Source: Saprospiraceae bacterium (GTDB lineage: Bacteria > Bacteroidota > Bacteroidia > Chitinophagales > Saprospiraceae). From it: 64,000 nt of DNA. This document shows positions 19,161-27,900 of the stretch, piece after piece (position 1 is the stretch's first letter; each line of letters starts with the position of its first letter). The stretch is from assembly GCA_022841745.1 (NCBI GenBank), contig JALHQW010000013.1, forward strand, positions 62,001-126,000, in the 5' to 3' direction. Under the pieces are notes generated by a model that saw only the letters and a program-made list of their open reading frames with translations, was not told the DNA's origin and did not search any database. A program made the position numbers and the translations under genes.

Positions 19161-21020
19161 TTAATGCACGACAGTGATGAATCCCCGATGTTGGATGGTC
19201 TCGTCGTTGGCAGCTATTCGCAGGGTGTAAAAATAGGTATCCGGCGGCACCAGTTCCCCGTTCCATTTGGCATCCCAAAGTTGATCGTAGTTGGTGACAG
19301 GGCCTTCCCTTAGCACACTGCCGTACCGGTTGTAGATGGTCAGTTCCACCTCATCGCTGGGATAGAGGAGTATGCCCGTGAACGTGAGATGGTCGTTCAT
19401 TCCGTCGCCATTGGGGGTGAGCAGGGGTTTTTCGGGGAAGCCGATGCGCTGGCGATTGGGGTTGTCAACTTTGGCCACGGTGCTGCCCGTACAACCCAAT
19501 GCATCCGTGACTTGGATGGCATACACGCCAGCCCGTAGTCCGGTCAGCTCGAAATTATTGTTGAGGCAGAGCACCTGAAGGCTGTCGGTCAGGAAACCTC
19601 GGTTGGGCTGCCAGTTGATGGTAAAAGGCGGTGTACCGCTTTCCAAGCAGAGGTAAATCTCGCCGTCGTCCTCGTTGATGGTCTCGTCCTTGGTCAGGGT
19701 GTCAATGCTCAAGCCGGCGATGTTCACGGTGAGTTCATCTAAAATGAAAAAGCAGCTGGGGTCGTTTTTAAGCCTTGCAATGACGTTGAAGTCGGTGGGT
19801 TGCGTCAGGCTGATGTCGGGGAAGCAGGCATCTTGTCCGTTGCCGCTCAACGTAAAGCCTGTTGCGGCCATTTCCTTAATCAGTTCGTAGTTGAAGTTGG
19901 CATTGGACTGTGCTACGCAAAGGGTAACGGAGTTGCCCTCGCAGGTGGAGCTTGGGGCGTTGGCCCATTGAAAGGCGGGAGCTGTAGTTGGGCAGGGGAC
20001 GCTGCCATCCGTCAGCACGACGGGGTTGGGATAGTTCACGGTGCATCCTGTGAGGCTATTCCGCACTTGGATATTGTAGCTGCCGATTGGGAGGCCAGTG
20101 AAATTGCCGCTTGTCTGGAAGCTGCTGCCGCCGTTGATGCTGTATTGGAGGTTAGCGCCAGCGGCGGCGATGGTGATTTGGCCGTTGTTGAAATCGGGTA
20201 GTGTGGGGTTGGTGGGGGTGACGGAGGCAATGGTAGGAGAGCATCCGGCGTCTGCGCAGTTGGCGCAGGGTTCATTCTGAGAAGTAGGGCAAATATTGAC
20301 ATAATTGCCGCCAGATAAGCTAAAAGAAGCATTAATATCTCCAATCTCATCACCATATTCAGTCATGGCAAGGACAGTATAGCAGCCCTCAGTTGGCAAT
20401 GGGGTAAAAATCTCTGCTTGAACATTTGAATAATCCCAATCCAGCAACTCACCTTCAGGTGAATAAATTTCTAATCTAATATAAGTCATGTCAACAGAAC
20501 TCAATAAGACCTGAATACTTGAATTGTTTGAAACACCAACGACAAATGCTTTCATTTCAGTTCCAAAATTCAAGAACCCATTATAAGTCGAATTATTTGA
20601 AATAACGACTGAAACAGGAGGGATATTCGCTTTTTGAATTGATATTAAATATGAGCCAGTTTCATCGCCATATTGTGTATTCGCAAAGATTTTATAAACT
20701 CCATTAACAGGCAAAATAATACCATCAATTCGAGCTTCAACGTTTGAATAGTCCCAACCCAACTGGGTAACCCCGTTAGGGTGGTAAAGCTCTAAGCGAA
20801 TATAGGTCATATCTGGTGATGCCATTCTTATTATTACAGCGTCTCCTTGCTGACCTTGAAATTCATAAACATCAACTTCGCCTAATACATCAATTGAAGT
20901 TTCTATACTTTCTCCATAACTTATTAAAACTGGTTGACTTTTTGCGAAATCCAATGCAATAAACTGAATTGCGAATGGCAGCAAATAGTAGATAAAATAC
21001 TGTTTTAATTTTCGTTGCAT
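19161..21020 (-). CDS. T9SS type-B secreted protein with PPC-like and SprB-like modules
   Basis: 619 residues. A signal peptide is followed by two PPC-like beta-sandwich modules (~30-235; each with DMTYIRLE and WDYSNV), a SprB-type repeat (ITIAAAGANLQYSINGGSSF), an Ig-like stretch, and a C-terminal type-B sorting domain (LLTPNGDGMNDHLTFTG ... TIYNRYGSVL ... WDAKWNGELVPPDTYFYTLR). It should be exported through the T9SS and stay attached via the PorP/SprF partner encoded just downstream. The DMTYIRLE modules are related to the larger array in the gene at 24978-29114. Confidence 0.9.
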   Translation of the reverse strand: MQRKLKQYFIYYLLPFAIQFIALDFAKSQPVLISYGESIETSIDVLGEVDVYEFQGQQGDAVIIRMASPDMTYIRLELYHPNGVTQLGWDYSNVEARIDGIILPVNGVYKIFANTQYGDETGSYLISIQKANIPPVSVVISNNSTYNGFLNFGTEMKAFVVGVSNNSSIQVLLSSVDMTYIRLEIYSPEGELLDWDYSNVQAEIFTPLPTEGCYTVLAMTEYGDEIGDINASFSLSGGNYVNICPTSQNEPCANCADAGCSPTIASVTPTNPTLPDFNNGQITIAAAGANLQYSINGGSSFQTSGNFTGLPIGSYNIQVRNSLTGCTVNYPNPVVLTDGSVPCPTTAPAFQWANAPSSTCEGNSVTLCVAQSNANFNYELIKEMAATGFTLSGNGQDACFPDISLTQPTDFNVIARLKNDPSCFFILDELTVNIAGLSIDTLTKDETINEDDGEIYLCLESGTPPFTINWQPNRGFLTDSLQVLCLNNNFELTGLRAGVYAIQVTDALGCTGSTVAKVDNPNRQRIGFPEKPLLTPNGDGMNDHLTFTGILLYPSDEVELTIYNRYGSVLREGPVTNYDQLWDAKWNGELVPPDTYFYTLRIAANDETIQHRGFITVVH

Positions 21021-21088
21021 TTTATGAAGTTTTGATTATTCTTAAACATGTGAGCACCTTTTTCCTTTAGATGGAAATTCAATAAAAA

Positions 21089-21880
21089 TTAAGGTGAACA
21101 CCCCTCCCGCACCCTCCCCCTCACCATTACCCCGTGCTGTGGCCTGAAGATGTCCCGCTGCGCTTGTTGAAGTGTCTGCTTGTGGGCCTCCTCGAACAGC
21201 TCTGCCCAGGTCAGGCGTTGGGTGCCCGTGTTGATGAACTTGTCGAGGGCCTCCACGAGGGCATTGGTGAAGATACTGCCCGTACGGGCATTGCCGTAGG
21301 AGAACTCAGAGCACTTGCTGCTGAGCAACTGCACCGTGCCGCAGGCGGAGAACAGCGACTGATAGACCTTGTTCAAGGCAGCGCCCCTCTTGCCGCCTTC
21401 ACCACGCACGGATCGGACGAGGCCACACCCGTCCACCACGACCACCGTGAGACGGGCCTGTTTTTTTTCCAAGGTTGGCACAATCCAAGCAGTGGAAAGC
21501 AGGTCGGTGGCATCCCTGCCAAGCTGGAGGGTGCGCATGGTGTCCGGCTCGGCAGCGTTGCAGAGCGCAGCACCGGAATAGTAGAAAAAGAAGATGTCCT
21601 TGTCGGGCAGAACTTGCATGGCGTTCATGGCCTCCATGAGCCTGGGCGAGGAGAAATCGGCCCCGGCCACCACCTTTGTCTCCAGTTTGTAGCCGATGCC
21701 GTTCGCCATTTCGGCGACCTCTTTTTTCATCTTTTCAAGGTCAATCTGACAGATCTTGGCGAACTCGGCGTTGGGGTCACCTGTGTCGGCGACGAGCAGG
21801 GCATGGAAGGTCTGGGCACGGGCAATCATGCTTGCAGCCAACAATAGGGCCAACAAGGATAAGGTGTTAGGTGCTTTCAT
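21089..21880 (-). CDS. secreted caspase-fold protein lacking the catalytic His
   Basis: 263 residues from ATG 21880 (MKAPNTLSLLALLLAASMIA signal peptide). The ATG overlaps the stop of the preceding gene as ATGA, so the two are probably translationally coupled. The fold matches a Bacteroidota caspase subfamily: FHALLVADTGDP, a long helix with EIA-type spacing, then IFFFYYSG where GHG should follow. Here the text is YYSGAALCN (~103), so the His is gone. The Cys strand is VVVVDGCG (~150), so a Cys is retained. It is most likely a non-catalytic caspase homologue used for binding or regulation. Third gene of the sigma operon. Confidence 0.75.
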   Translation of the reverse strand: MKAPNTLSLLALLLAASMIARAQTFHALLVADTGDPNAEFAKICQIDLEKMKKEVAEMANGIGYKLETKVVAGADFSSPRLMEAMNAMQVLPDKDIFFFYYSGAALCNAAEPDTMRTLQLGRDATDLLSTAWIVPTLEKKQARLTVVVVDGCGLVRSVRGEGGKRGAALNKVYQSLFSACGTVQLLSSKCSEFSYGNARTGSIFTNALVEALDKFINTGTQRLTWAELFEEAHKQTLQQAQRDIFRPQHGVMVRGRVREGCSP

Positions 21881-22710
21881 TTCAATTCGTTTAACAAAAT
21901 GACCGCCTGTTGGCGGATGGCCTCGTACTCGGCATTGCGTAGCAGGTTGGCCGTTCTTTTGGCTTGGGGAGCATCGTTGTTTTTCAAGTGGGCGAGCACC
22001 AACTGCCATTGCATCAGTTCTTTCAGGTAGCCGTAATTGACGGAGTCCACTACCCCCTCAATCCCTTTTTGCAGGGTTTCGATGGCCTTAGGGGCATCCT
22101 CTTTTTCGAGCCATGCCCGCGCAATATAGAGGTTCATTAGGTTTATTTCATCAGGCATTTCCTCCTCATCGGGCTTTGCCTTGGCAATGTAATCGGACAA
22201 TATGCCAATCGCAGCGTGCCATTCCTTCGATTCGTATGCTTCCAACCCTTTGGTTTTCAGTTCGTCGAGTTGTTGCGACCCAGTGATGCCCTTGTGATGA
22301 AGCCCTTCGTTGACGAGGGCGTAGGCTGCTTTGGGGTACAGTGCCGGCACGTCGTGTAGGGCGTAGAGCTGCTGGGCGTTGGGCGAAGATGCCCTTGTCC
22401 ACCACCAAGCAAAGGCCGCCAAAAGAAGCATAACTGAGGCTGCAATGGCCCATGCGTATGGCCACAACCGACGTACCTTGCCACCAGAACCCGTTTCCTG
22501 ATTCGAACGGGCGGGATGTGACTGCATGGCGTTTTCCTTGAATGCCAAAGTCTGCGCCCGGTGGTGGGCGGCCTTAGCGAGGCGGCGTAAGTCAAGCTCG
22601 GCTTTCATGGCCGGGTCGGCTGCTATGGCCCGAAGAAGGGAGGCCAACTCCTCATCATTCATCTCATTGTTGAAGTAGCGGTCAATCATGTCATATTGTG
22701 CTGTGGTCAT
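21877..22710 (-). CDS. anti-sigma-like membrane protein with periplasmic TPR region
   Basis: 277 residues. The N-terminal ~80 residues are cytoplasmic and begin MIDRYFNNEMNDEELASLL, a helical pattern seen at the start of many Bacteroidota anti-sigma/regulator proteins. One transmembrane helix follows (~84-104, YAWAIAASVMLLLAAFAWWW). The remaining ~170 residues contain TPR-like helical pairs (LEAYESKEWHAAIGILSDYI, NLYIARAWLEKEDAPKAIET). It lies directly after the ECF sigma gene and overlaps the pseudo-caspase gene by 4 nt. Role as anti-sigma is inferred from position and topology; no zinc motif is visible. Confidence 0.7.
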   Translation of the reverse strand: MTTAQYDMIDRYFNNEMNDEELASLLRAIAADPAMKAELDLRRLAKAAHHRAQTLAFKENAMQSHPARSNQETGSGGKVRRLWPYAWAIAASVMLLLAAFAWWWTRASSPNAQQLYALHDVPALYPKAAYALVNEGLHHKGITGSQQLDELKTKGLEAYESKEWHAAIGILSDYIAKAKPDEEEMPDEINLMNLYIARAWLEKEDAPKAIETLQKGIEGVVDSVNYGYLKELMQWQLVLAHLKNNDAPQAKRTANLLRNAEYEAIRQQAVILLNELK

Positions 22711-22781
22711 GGTTCGATTTTTTTAAAACAGTGGTGTTGAACAAGGAAATACAAATATTTGCCAGTGCAAGTAAAAGCGTT

Positions 22782-23396
22782 TCAAAAACTCAGCACCCCA
22801 TGTGAAAACAACCCTGGGAAGCGCCTTTCCGCTACTTCCTTCAATTTTAAGAAGCACCTGTTTCTTGCAACAGAGACACCCGTACGAGAGCTATACCCAA
22901 TCTGCCCCATGATTTCCTCGTCTTTTTTTCCTTCAAAATAAGCGTACAGGATAATGGGGTATTTATCATCCAATAGTTCCACTTCCTTTATGCAGGTATG
23001 GAGGGCATCAAGCCGCTCGGCCTTCATCAGGGCCACGAGGGGTGTCTCATCAGGGTCGCCGAGAAGGTCGTCAAGGCCATCGAGCGAGAGGTCGGGTCGG
23101 TTCTTTGCCGACCGTTCCCTCAGCTTCCGCCAGTAGTTCTTCATAAAACCGTGGAAGTAGGCGCATACGCTCGACGTGAGGCTGACTGTCCCGCTCTTTG
23201 CCCTTTCAGCCAAAGCCCTGACGGCTTCCCAGAACACGTTCTCGGCGAGGTCCTCCGAGCCGCTGTCCCGTGCGATTCGCTTTCGGAATGGCCCGGAGCA
23301 GCCCGCCCACAGACATTCCCAAATTTCGGGCACCCGGCTTTCGAGCAGGGCAGCGAGCATATTGCCCTCAGTGCAGGTGTCTTGATAGTTGGTCAT
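22782..23396 (-). CDS. ECF-type RNA polymerase sigma factor
   Basis: 204 residues. Region 2 is recognisable but divergent (RDSGSEDLAENVFWEAVRAL, with a downstream YFHGFMKNYWRKLRER). Region 4 is clearer: LLDDKYPIILYAYFEGKKDE, then EIMGQIGYSSRTGVSVARNR, an HTH with the usual acidic/aromatic lead-in. It is the first gene of a co-directional set: sigma, TPR/anti-sigma-like, pseudo-caspase, T9SS type-B protein, PorP/SprF. Autoregulation is likely for ECF systems, but I cannot identify its promoter. Confidence 0.8.
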   Translation of the reverse strand: MTNYQDTCTEGNMLAALLESRVPEIWECLWAGCSGPFRKRIARDSGSEDLAENVFWEAVRALAERAKSGTVSLTSSVCAYFHGFMKNYWRKLRERSAKNRPDLSLDGLDDLLGDPDETPLVALMKAERLDALHTCIKEVELLDDKYPIILYAYFEGKKDEEIMGQIGYSSRTGVSVARNRCFLKLKEVAERRFPGLFSHGVLSF

Positions 23397-23579
23397 GGTC
23401 GCTTGTTTTGAATTGGTTAAACTTTAATGTTCTATCCTCACAACTTTATTGATGTCAACAAAAAATCATGATTTTTTTTCAAAAATGATGTTGATTAAAA
23501 GGGGCTTTAAGATGAGGCATAAGTTTGGTAATACCAACCGGGAAAACAGCGTTTCCCGATTGGTATGCCTTTGTTTATA

Positions 23580-24098
23580 TTATTGGCAACATTCTTTGTC
23601 CCCAAGTAATGCTTTGCAGGGCGACCAGAACCAACCTCCATTGTCCCAACACCTTCCATAATCCAACTCCTTGACCAACATTTTGGCTGCTTGTAAGTCG
23701 TTGGTCCGTTCCTTGTGCTTGTTGCTGTCAATGTTAAAGAGGAAGTCCGCAGATTTCCCTTTTACAAATGCAGCAGTGGCAACATCGTTTAGTGCCCAAT
23801 TGCTGAATATTCGGCTCTTGTCCGCCTGCGAGACACTTCCAATTGGTGGGCATTTTGTTAGCGTTGCTTGTTGTTTCTTGGCATCTATTTCAAACTGAGT
23901 AATGCATAAATTGCAGGCTTGAATTGCTGCCTCGAATTTTGATACTGCCAGCTTGTTATTGCCAGAAGAACGGGCCGACACCCCAGCATTGTAATTTTCC
24001 CACGCATCTTTAAGGCACTGAACTTGACCGTTCAGAGAAGCAGCCCCGATGGTGAGAGCAGCCAAAAACATGAATGCGCTTTTTAAATTTGATTTCAT
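23580..24098 (-). CDS. secreted cysteine-containing protein, unknown
   Basis: 172 residues with a signal peptide (MKSNLKSAFMFLAALTIGAA). About eight Cys are spread through the mature part, including CNLCITQFEID and a terminal ECCQ, so disulfides are likely. A TPR-like helix (YNAGVSARSSGNNKLAVSKF) precedes them. I do not recognise the family. It follows the membrane protein at 24117 by 18 bp on the same strand, so the two probably form a unit. An imperfect inverted repeat (ATACCAA...TTGGTAT) lies past its stop at about 23532-23563. Confidence 0.65.
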   Translation of the reverse strand: MKSNLKSAFMFLAALTIGAASLNGQVQCLKDAWENYNAGVSARSSGNNKLAVSKFEAAIQACNLCITQFEIDAKKQQATLTKCPPIGSVSQADKSRIFSNWALNDVATAAFVKGKSADFLFNIDSNKHKERTNDLQAAKMLVKELDYGRCWDNGGWFWSPCKALLGDKECCQ

Positions 24099-24116
24099 TT
24101 TCAGAATATTTAAAGG

Positions 24117-24776
24117 TTAATGTTGAAGAATTACCGTAATTTTTTTGCTCTTAGTGAATGATGGAAGCTCCTGTATTCCTTGGCTTGCTGGGTCTTTTCG
24201 GGCCGCAAGTATGGTTTGTTGAGCTGCACTCTTTTCTGGTACCACCAAAGCATATATATGGAATGTCTTTCCCTCGTCATCAAATGAGCCGATTGACAAG
24301 TTTGGGACTTCCCATTGTCCCTTCCTCTCATTGCCGACTCTAGTTGCCATGGGGCTATCGAAGAAAAAAATCCCACTTTCCTTGTCCTGAACCGCTACCC
24401 AAATAATATTGTCTTTTGGAAGATTCCTATAACATCCACTTACTGTAATTGGCGATGTTGTATGTTGGGAATCAACAGGGTTGCACAATTTGAACACTTC
24501 CCTTGAGTTTATCCATGTTGCCAAAAGTGCAGCAATGCTTGCAATTAGCAGGATAGGCGCTATTTTCTTGAGCCAATCAGGCCAACCTTTCTTGCCTTTG
24601 GATTTTGCCCAATAACCCAGAACCGTTGGAAGGCTTAAAAGGAAAGCTATTATAGCCTCGAAATTGAACCAATATGCCATTGACCAAGCCAGCGACAACG
24701 CCATAACCATGATGGAAATTCCCAAACCTAATTTATCAAGCATGACTTTGAATTTATGCTTACCAATATTTGCCAA
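24117..24776 (-). CDS. membrane protein with C-terminal soluble domain, unknown
   Basis: 219 residues. Hydrophobic helices at roughly 15-35, 37-55 and 70-88 are followed by a soluble domain of ~130 residues with a Cys pair (KLCNPVD, SGCYRN) and a stretch of beta-strands (IIWVAVQDKESGIFFFDSP). The start is uncertain: ATG 24776 or ATG 24743 (MLDKLGLGI). No family recognised. Paired with the secreted Cys-containing protein just downstream. Confidence 0.6.
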   Translation of the reverse strand: MANIGKHKFKVMLDKLGLGISIMVMALSLAWSMAYWFNFEAIIAFLLSLPTVLGYWAKSKGKKGWPDWLKKIAPILLIASIAALLATWINSREVFKLCNPVDSQHTTSPITVSGCYRNLPKDNIIWVAVQDKESGIFFFDSPMATRVGNERKGQWEVPNLSIGSFDDEGKTFHIYALVVPEKSAAQQTILAARKDPASQGIQELPSFTKSKKITVILQH

Positions 24777-24796
24777 CTTATAAAAAACTAATTAAC

Positions 24797-24937
24797 CTAA
24801 GTTGCGGATGTGGGTTGATAATAGTTTATAAAATGGATGCGGGTTGATACGGGTCAGAGTATCTTTAAAAATCAACCCTTATCAACCTCATATGCTTCAT
24901 CAACCTCCACATTCCAAAATTATCCGCAACTTGAGCT
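24797..24937. repeat. intergenic hairpin with GGTTGAT-repeat arms
   Basis: Left arm 24797-24855 begins AAGTTGCGGATGTGGGTTGA and repeats GGTTGAT. Right arm 24870-24937 is the imperfect complement (ATCAACC repeated, ending ATCCGCAACTT). The outer 12 bases pair exactly. It has the same design as the hairpins in the ribosomal cluster but a different repeat word. Confidence 0.75.
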
Positions 24938-24977
24938 AATTAAGGTCAACCATTTGGTTTTCACTGAAGACACGGTT

Positions 24978-27900
24978 TCAGAGAATAATAACCACCCTCC
25001 CAACAGCCACCAACCTACCATCCTCCGCCACTAACTGCAAGAGGCACAAACCGCTAGGTAATCCAATCGTTTCCACCGTTAGCAGCTTGCAATTCTGTGC
25101 AGGCACCTGCTTGATGAGCTGTCCCCTCGCATCGCAAAGCCGCAGCAAACAGGGCGGAAGGCCATCGGACACCTCCACATTGATAAAGCTGGAAGCAGGG
25201 TTTGGGAAAACTGCGAGGTCGGCAATGGACTGGCGCTCCCCAACGGCATTGACGCCATCTTGTTGAACCACGATTGTATAACTGACCCCACAGCCCGTAA
25301 TAGTGATGGAAGCAGTTCGGGGCGCTGTGCCCGTGTTTTCATCATAGTAAAAAATGATGGTTTCATCAAAGCCACCTTCGGCGGGGTCAACCACCAGCCA
25401 GTTGGCACTCACTTCTATTTCCCAGTCGCTGCAGTTGCTGAATACTTCGAAAGTTCCTTGGCCTGCGTCATTTCCCACCAATGTAAAATCAGGGCTGGCA
25501 GTAGTAGTGGTGGGGCCACCGCCGTTGCCTTGCTGCGTGAGTATAAACTCGGCCACCTCGCCACAGCAAGTGATTGTGACTTTTGCCGTTCGTGATTGGC
25601 TATCAGTGTTCGCATCATAATTAACCGTGACAGTATTCCCAGAAATGGAAGTCGAGACCCAAGTGGCGTCGTCGCTCACTGTCCAATTGCAGTTGCTTGT
25701 CACTGTAAAGCTCGTGCTGCCAGCCCCTGCCCCCACAGGTTGCGACGTTTGGCTGAGGGAGAGCACTGCTTCCCCAGCCTGCTCTACTTCCACTGTGTCC
25801 GTCACCCCACATCCCGTTATGGTGATGGTAGCCTCCCTGCTTTCACAATCAGGGTTTTCATCGTAAAACACAGTGACCGTTCCATTCAAGCTGCCCTCGT
25901 CCGGGCTGACGACGAGCCAAGGCACGTTCTCTGACACCGACCAATCGCTGCAGTTGCTCGAAATGGTCAGGGTGGCCAGGCCGCTGTTTTGTTCAAAACT
26001 AAAGGCACTTGGGCTGGCGGTAATGATAACTGTGGCTTGGCCTGCTTGGGAAAGCACGATGGTTCGGCTCATCCCGCATCCCGTAACGGTGATCGTCGCT
26101 GTGCGGGTGCTTTGGCTGGTATTTGCACCGTAGTTGATGGTTACAGTACCGGGTTGCGTACCGATTTCGGGGCTGATGGTGGGCCAAGACTCGCTGGAGC
26201 TTACCGACCACTCGCAGCAAGTGCCCGAAACGGAGAAGGTCACTTGGCCTGCCGCTTGGCCTGCGTTGATAAATGTAGGGCTGACGTTCAGCGTTGCAGC
26301 GGCTTGCGTTACCGTGATGTTTTCCGTCAGGCAGCAGCCCGTCAGGGTGAGGGTACCTGTCCGGGAAATGGGGCTACTGTTTTTTCCGTAAGAAATTGCC
26401 AGCGATCCATTGTTGCTGCCCGAAGTTGGCGTCACGGTGAGCCATGAAATAGTGTCGGTGACTGCCCATGCGTTGCAATTGCTCGTCACGTTCACGGTGG
26501 CTTGGCCTGCGGGAACACCGAGGTTCAGGAACGTCGGGCTGGCGTCGAGGGTGGAGGGGGCTTGGGTCACTGGCACGTTCACTGTGAGGCCGCAGCCGCT
26601 TAGTGTGAGGGTGGTGGTGCGGGCCGTGCCGCTGCAATTTGGTTCAAAGGTCAGGTTGATAAGCTGGCTGCCCGTTCCACTTACCGTATCCGGGCTTATC
26701 CAAGGGGCAGTTCCAGGCACGATCAATGTCCAGGCAATGCAGGTACTGTTGACGTTGAGGCCAAGGGTCTCGCCGTCGTTGGAGATGCTCAAAGAGGTCG
26801 GGCTGGCGGCAAGCGTGGCCCCTGCCTGCGAGATGGAGATGGGCACGGAGTGGCAGCAGCCTTCGAGCATGACACTGCACGAACGGGCAACGGAGGTAGG
26901 GTTCGGCTGGAAGTTGACGGCCACCGTGGCGGTGCCATTGCCATTGGTTGGGGTTAGCGTGAACCAAGGGCAGCCCCCCATTATTGACCAATCGGGGCAA
27001 TCGGTGGCCACTTCGAAGGATTGGTTGCCGCCGAGGGCGTTGATGCTGACGGTGCCAGCGCTTGACGTCAAGGTCGGGCTGAGGCAGACGAGGGAAAGCG
27101 AATAATCGCCCGTGTTGTTGCCTTCGTTTTCTTCCACCACGATGATGAAATCGTCATAATTCAAAGCTGCGTTCAGGATTGCCGAGTTGGAAGAGCTAGC
27201 AGTGTTCGACGCAATGAAATCGCCAGCCCCGCTGTACAGCGTTAGGGTTTCGTTGAAGGAAAATGACGAAGACGTGAAAATCAATTGCATGGAGTTGCAG
27301 GATTCAGCGTCAAAATAGAACGCATCCATTTCGGCGGACTTGCCAATATTGCCTGTGAAGTTCCCTACACATTCCACCAATTGGGCACACGACGGCTTCA
27401 ATACTTGCAGCGATGCGCCGTATCCCTCCTCGTCGTCGCCGCCATTGTCCATTGCCAGCAGGATGTAAGTGCCCGTCTGTGTGAGGTTCACCACCGGGCT
27501 GCCAAGCCGGGCAAGGCTGCTGTTGGTGTTGGTGTTGGAGGTAAGTTGCTGACCGTCGGGGCCATAGAGTTCCAAGGCGGCGTCGAGGGAGAACTGGTCG
27601 CCCTTCATCCGGGCGATGAGCTTCTCCCCTGCTGTGCCCTCAAAGTAGTAGGCGTCCATTTCGGCGGACTTGCCGATGTCGGCGCCCAGGTCGCCATCGC
27701 AGCCGATGGGCTGGGCGCACGACTGTTTGAGGAATTGCATTGAAAGGCCATATCCTTCTTCGTCGTCGCCGGTGTTGTCCATCGCCAACAAGATGTAAGT
27801 GCCTGTTTTGGAAAGGTTTACCACCGGGCTGCCAAGCCGGGCAAGTCCGCTGCTCGTGCTGGCATTGGCCTCTACCTGCTGCCCGTCGGGGTCGTACAGT

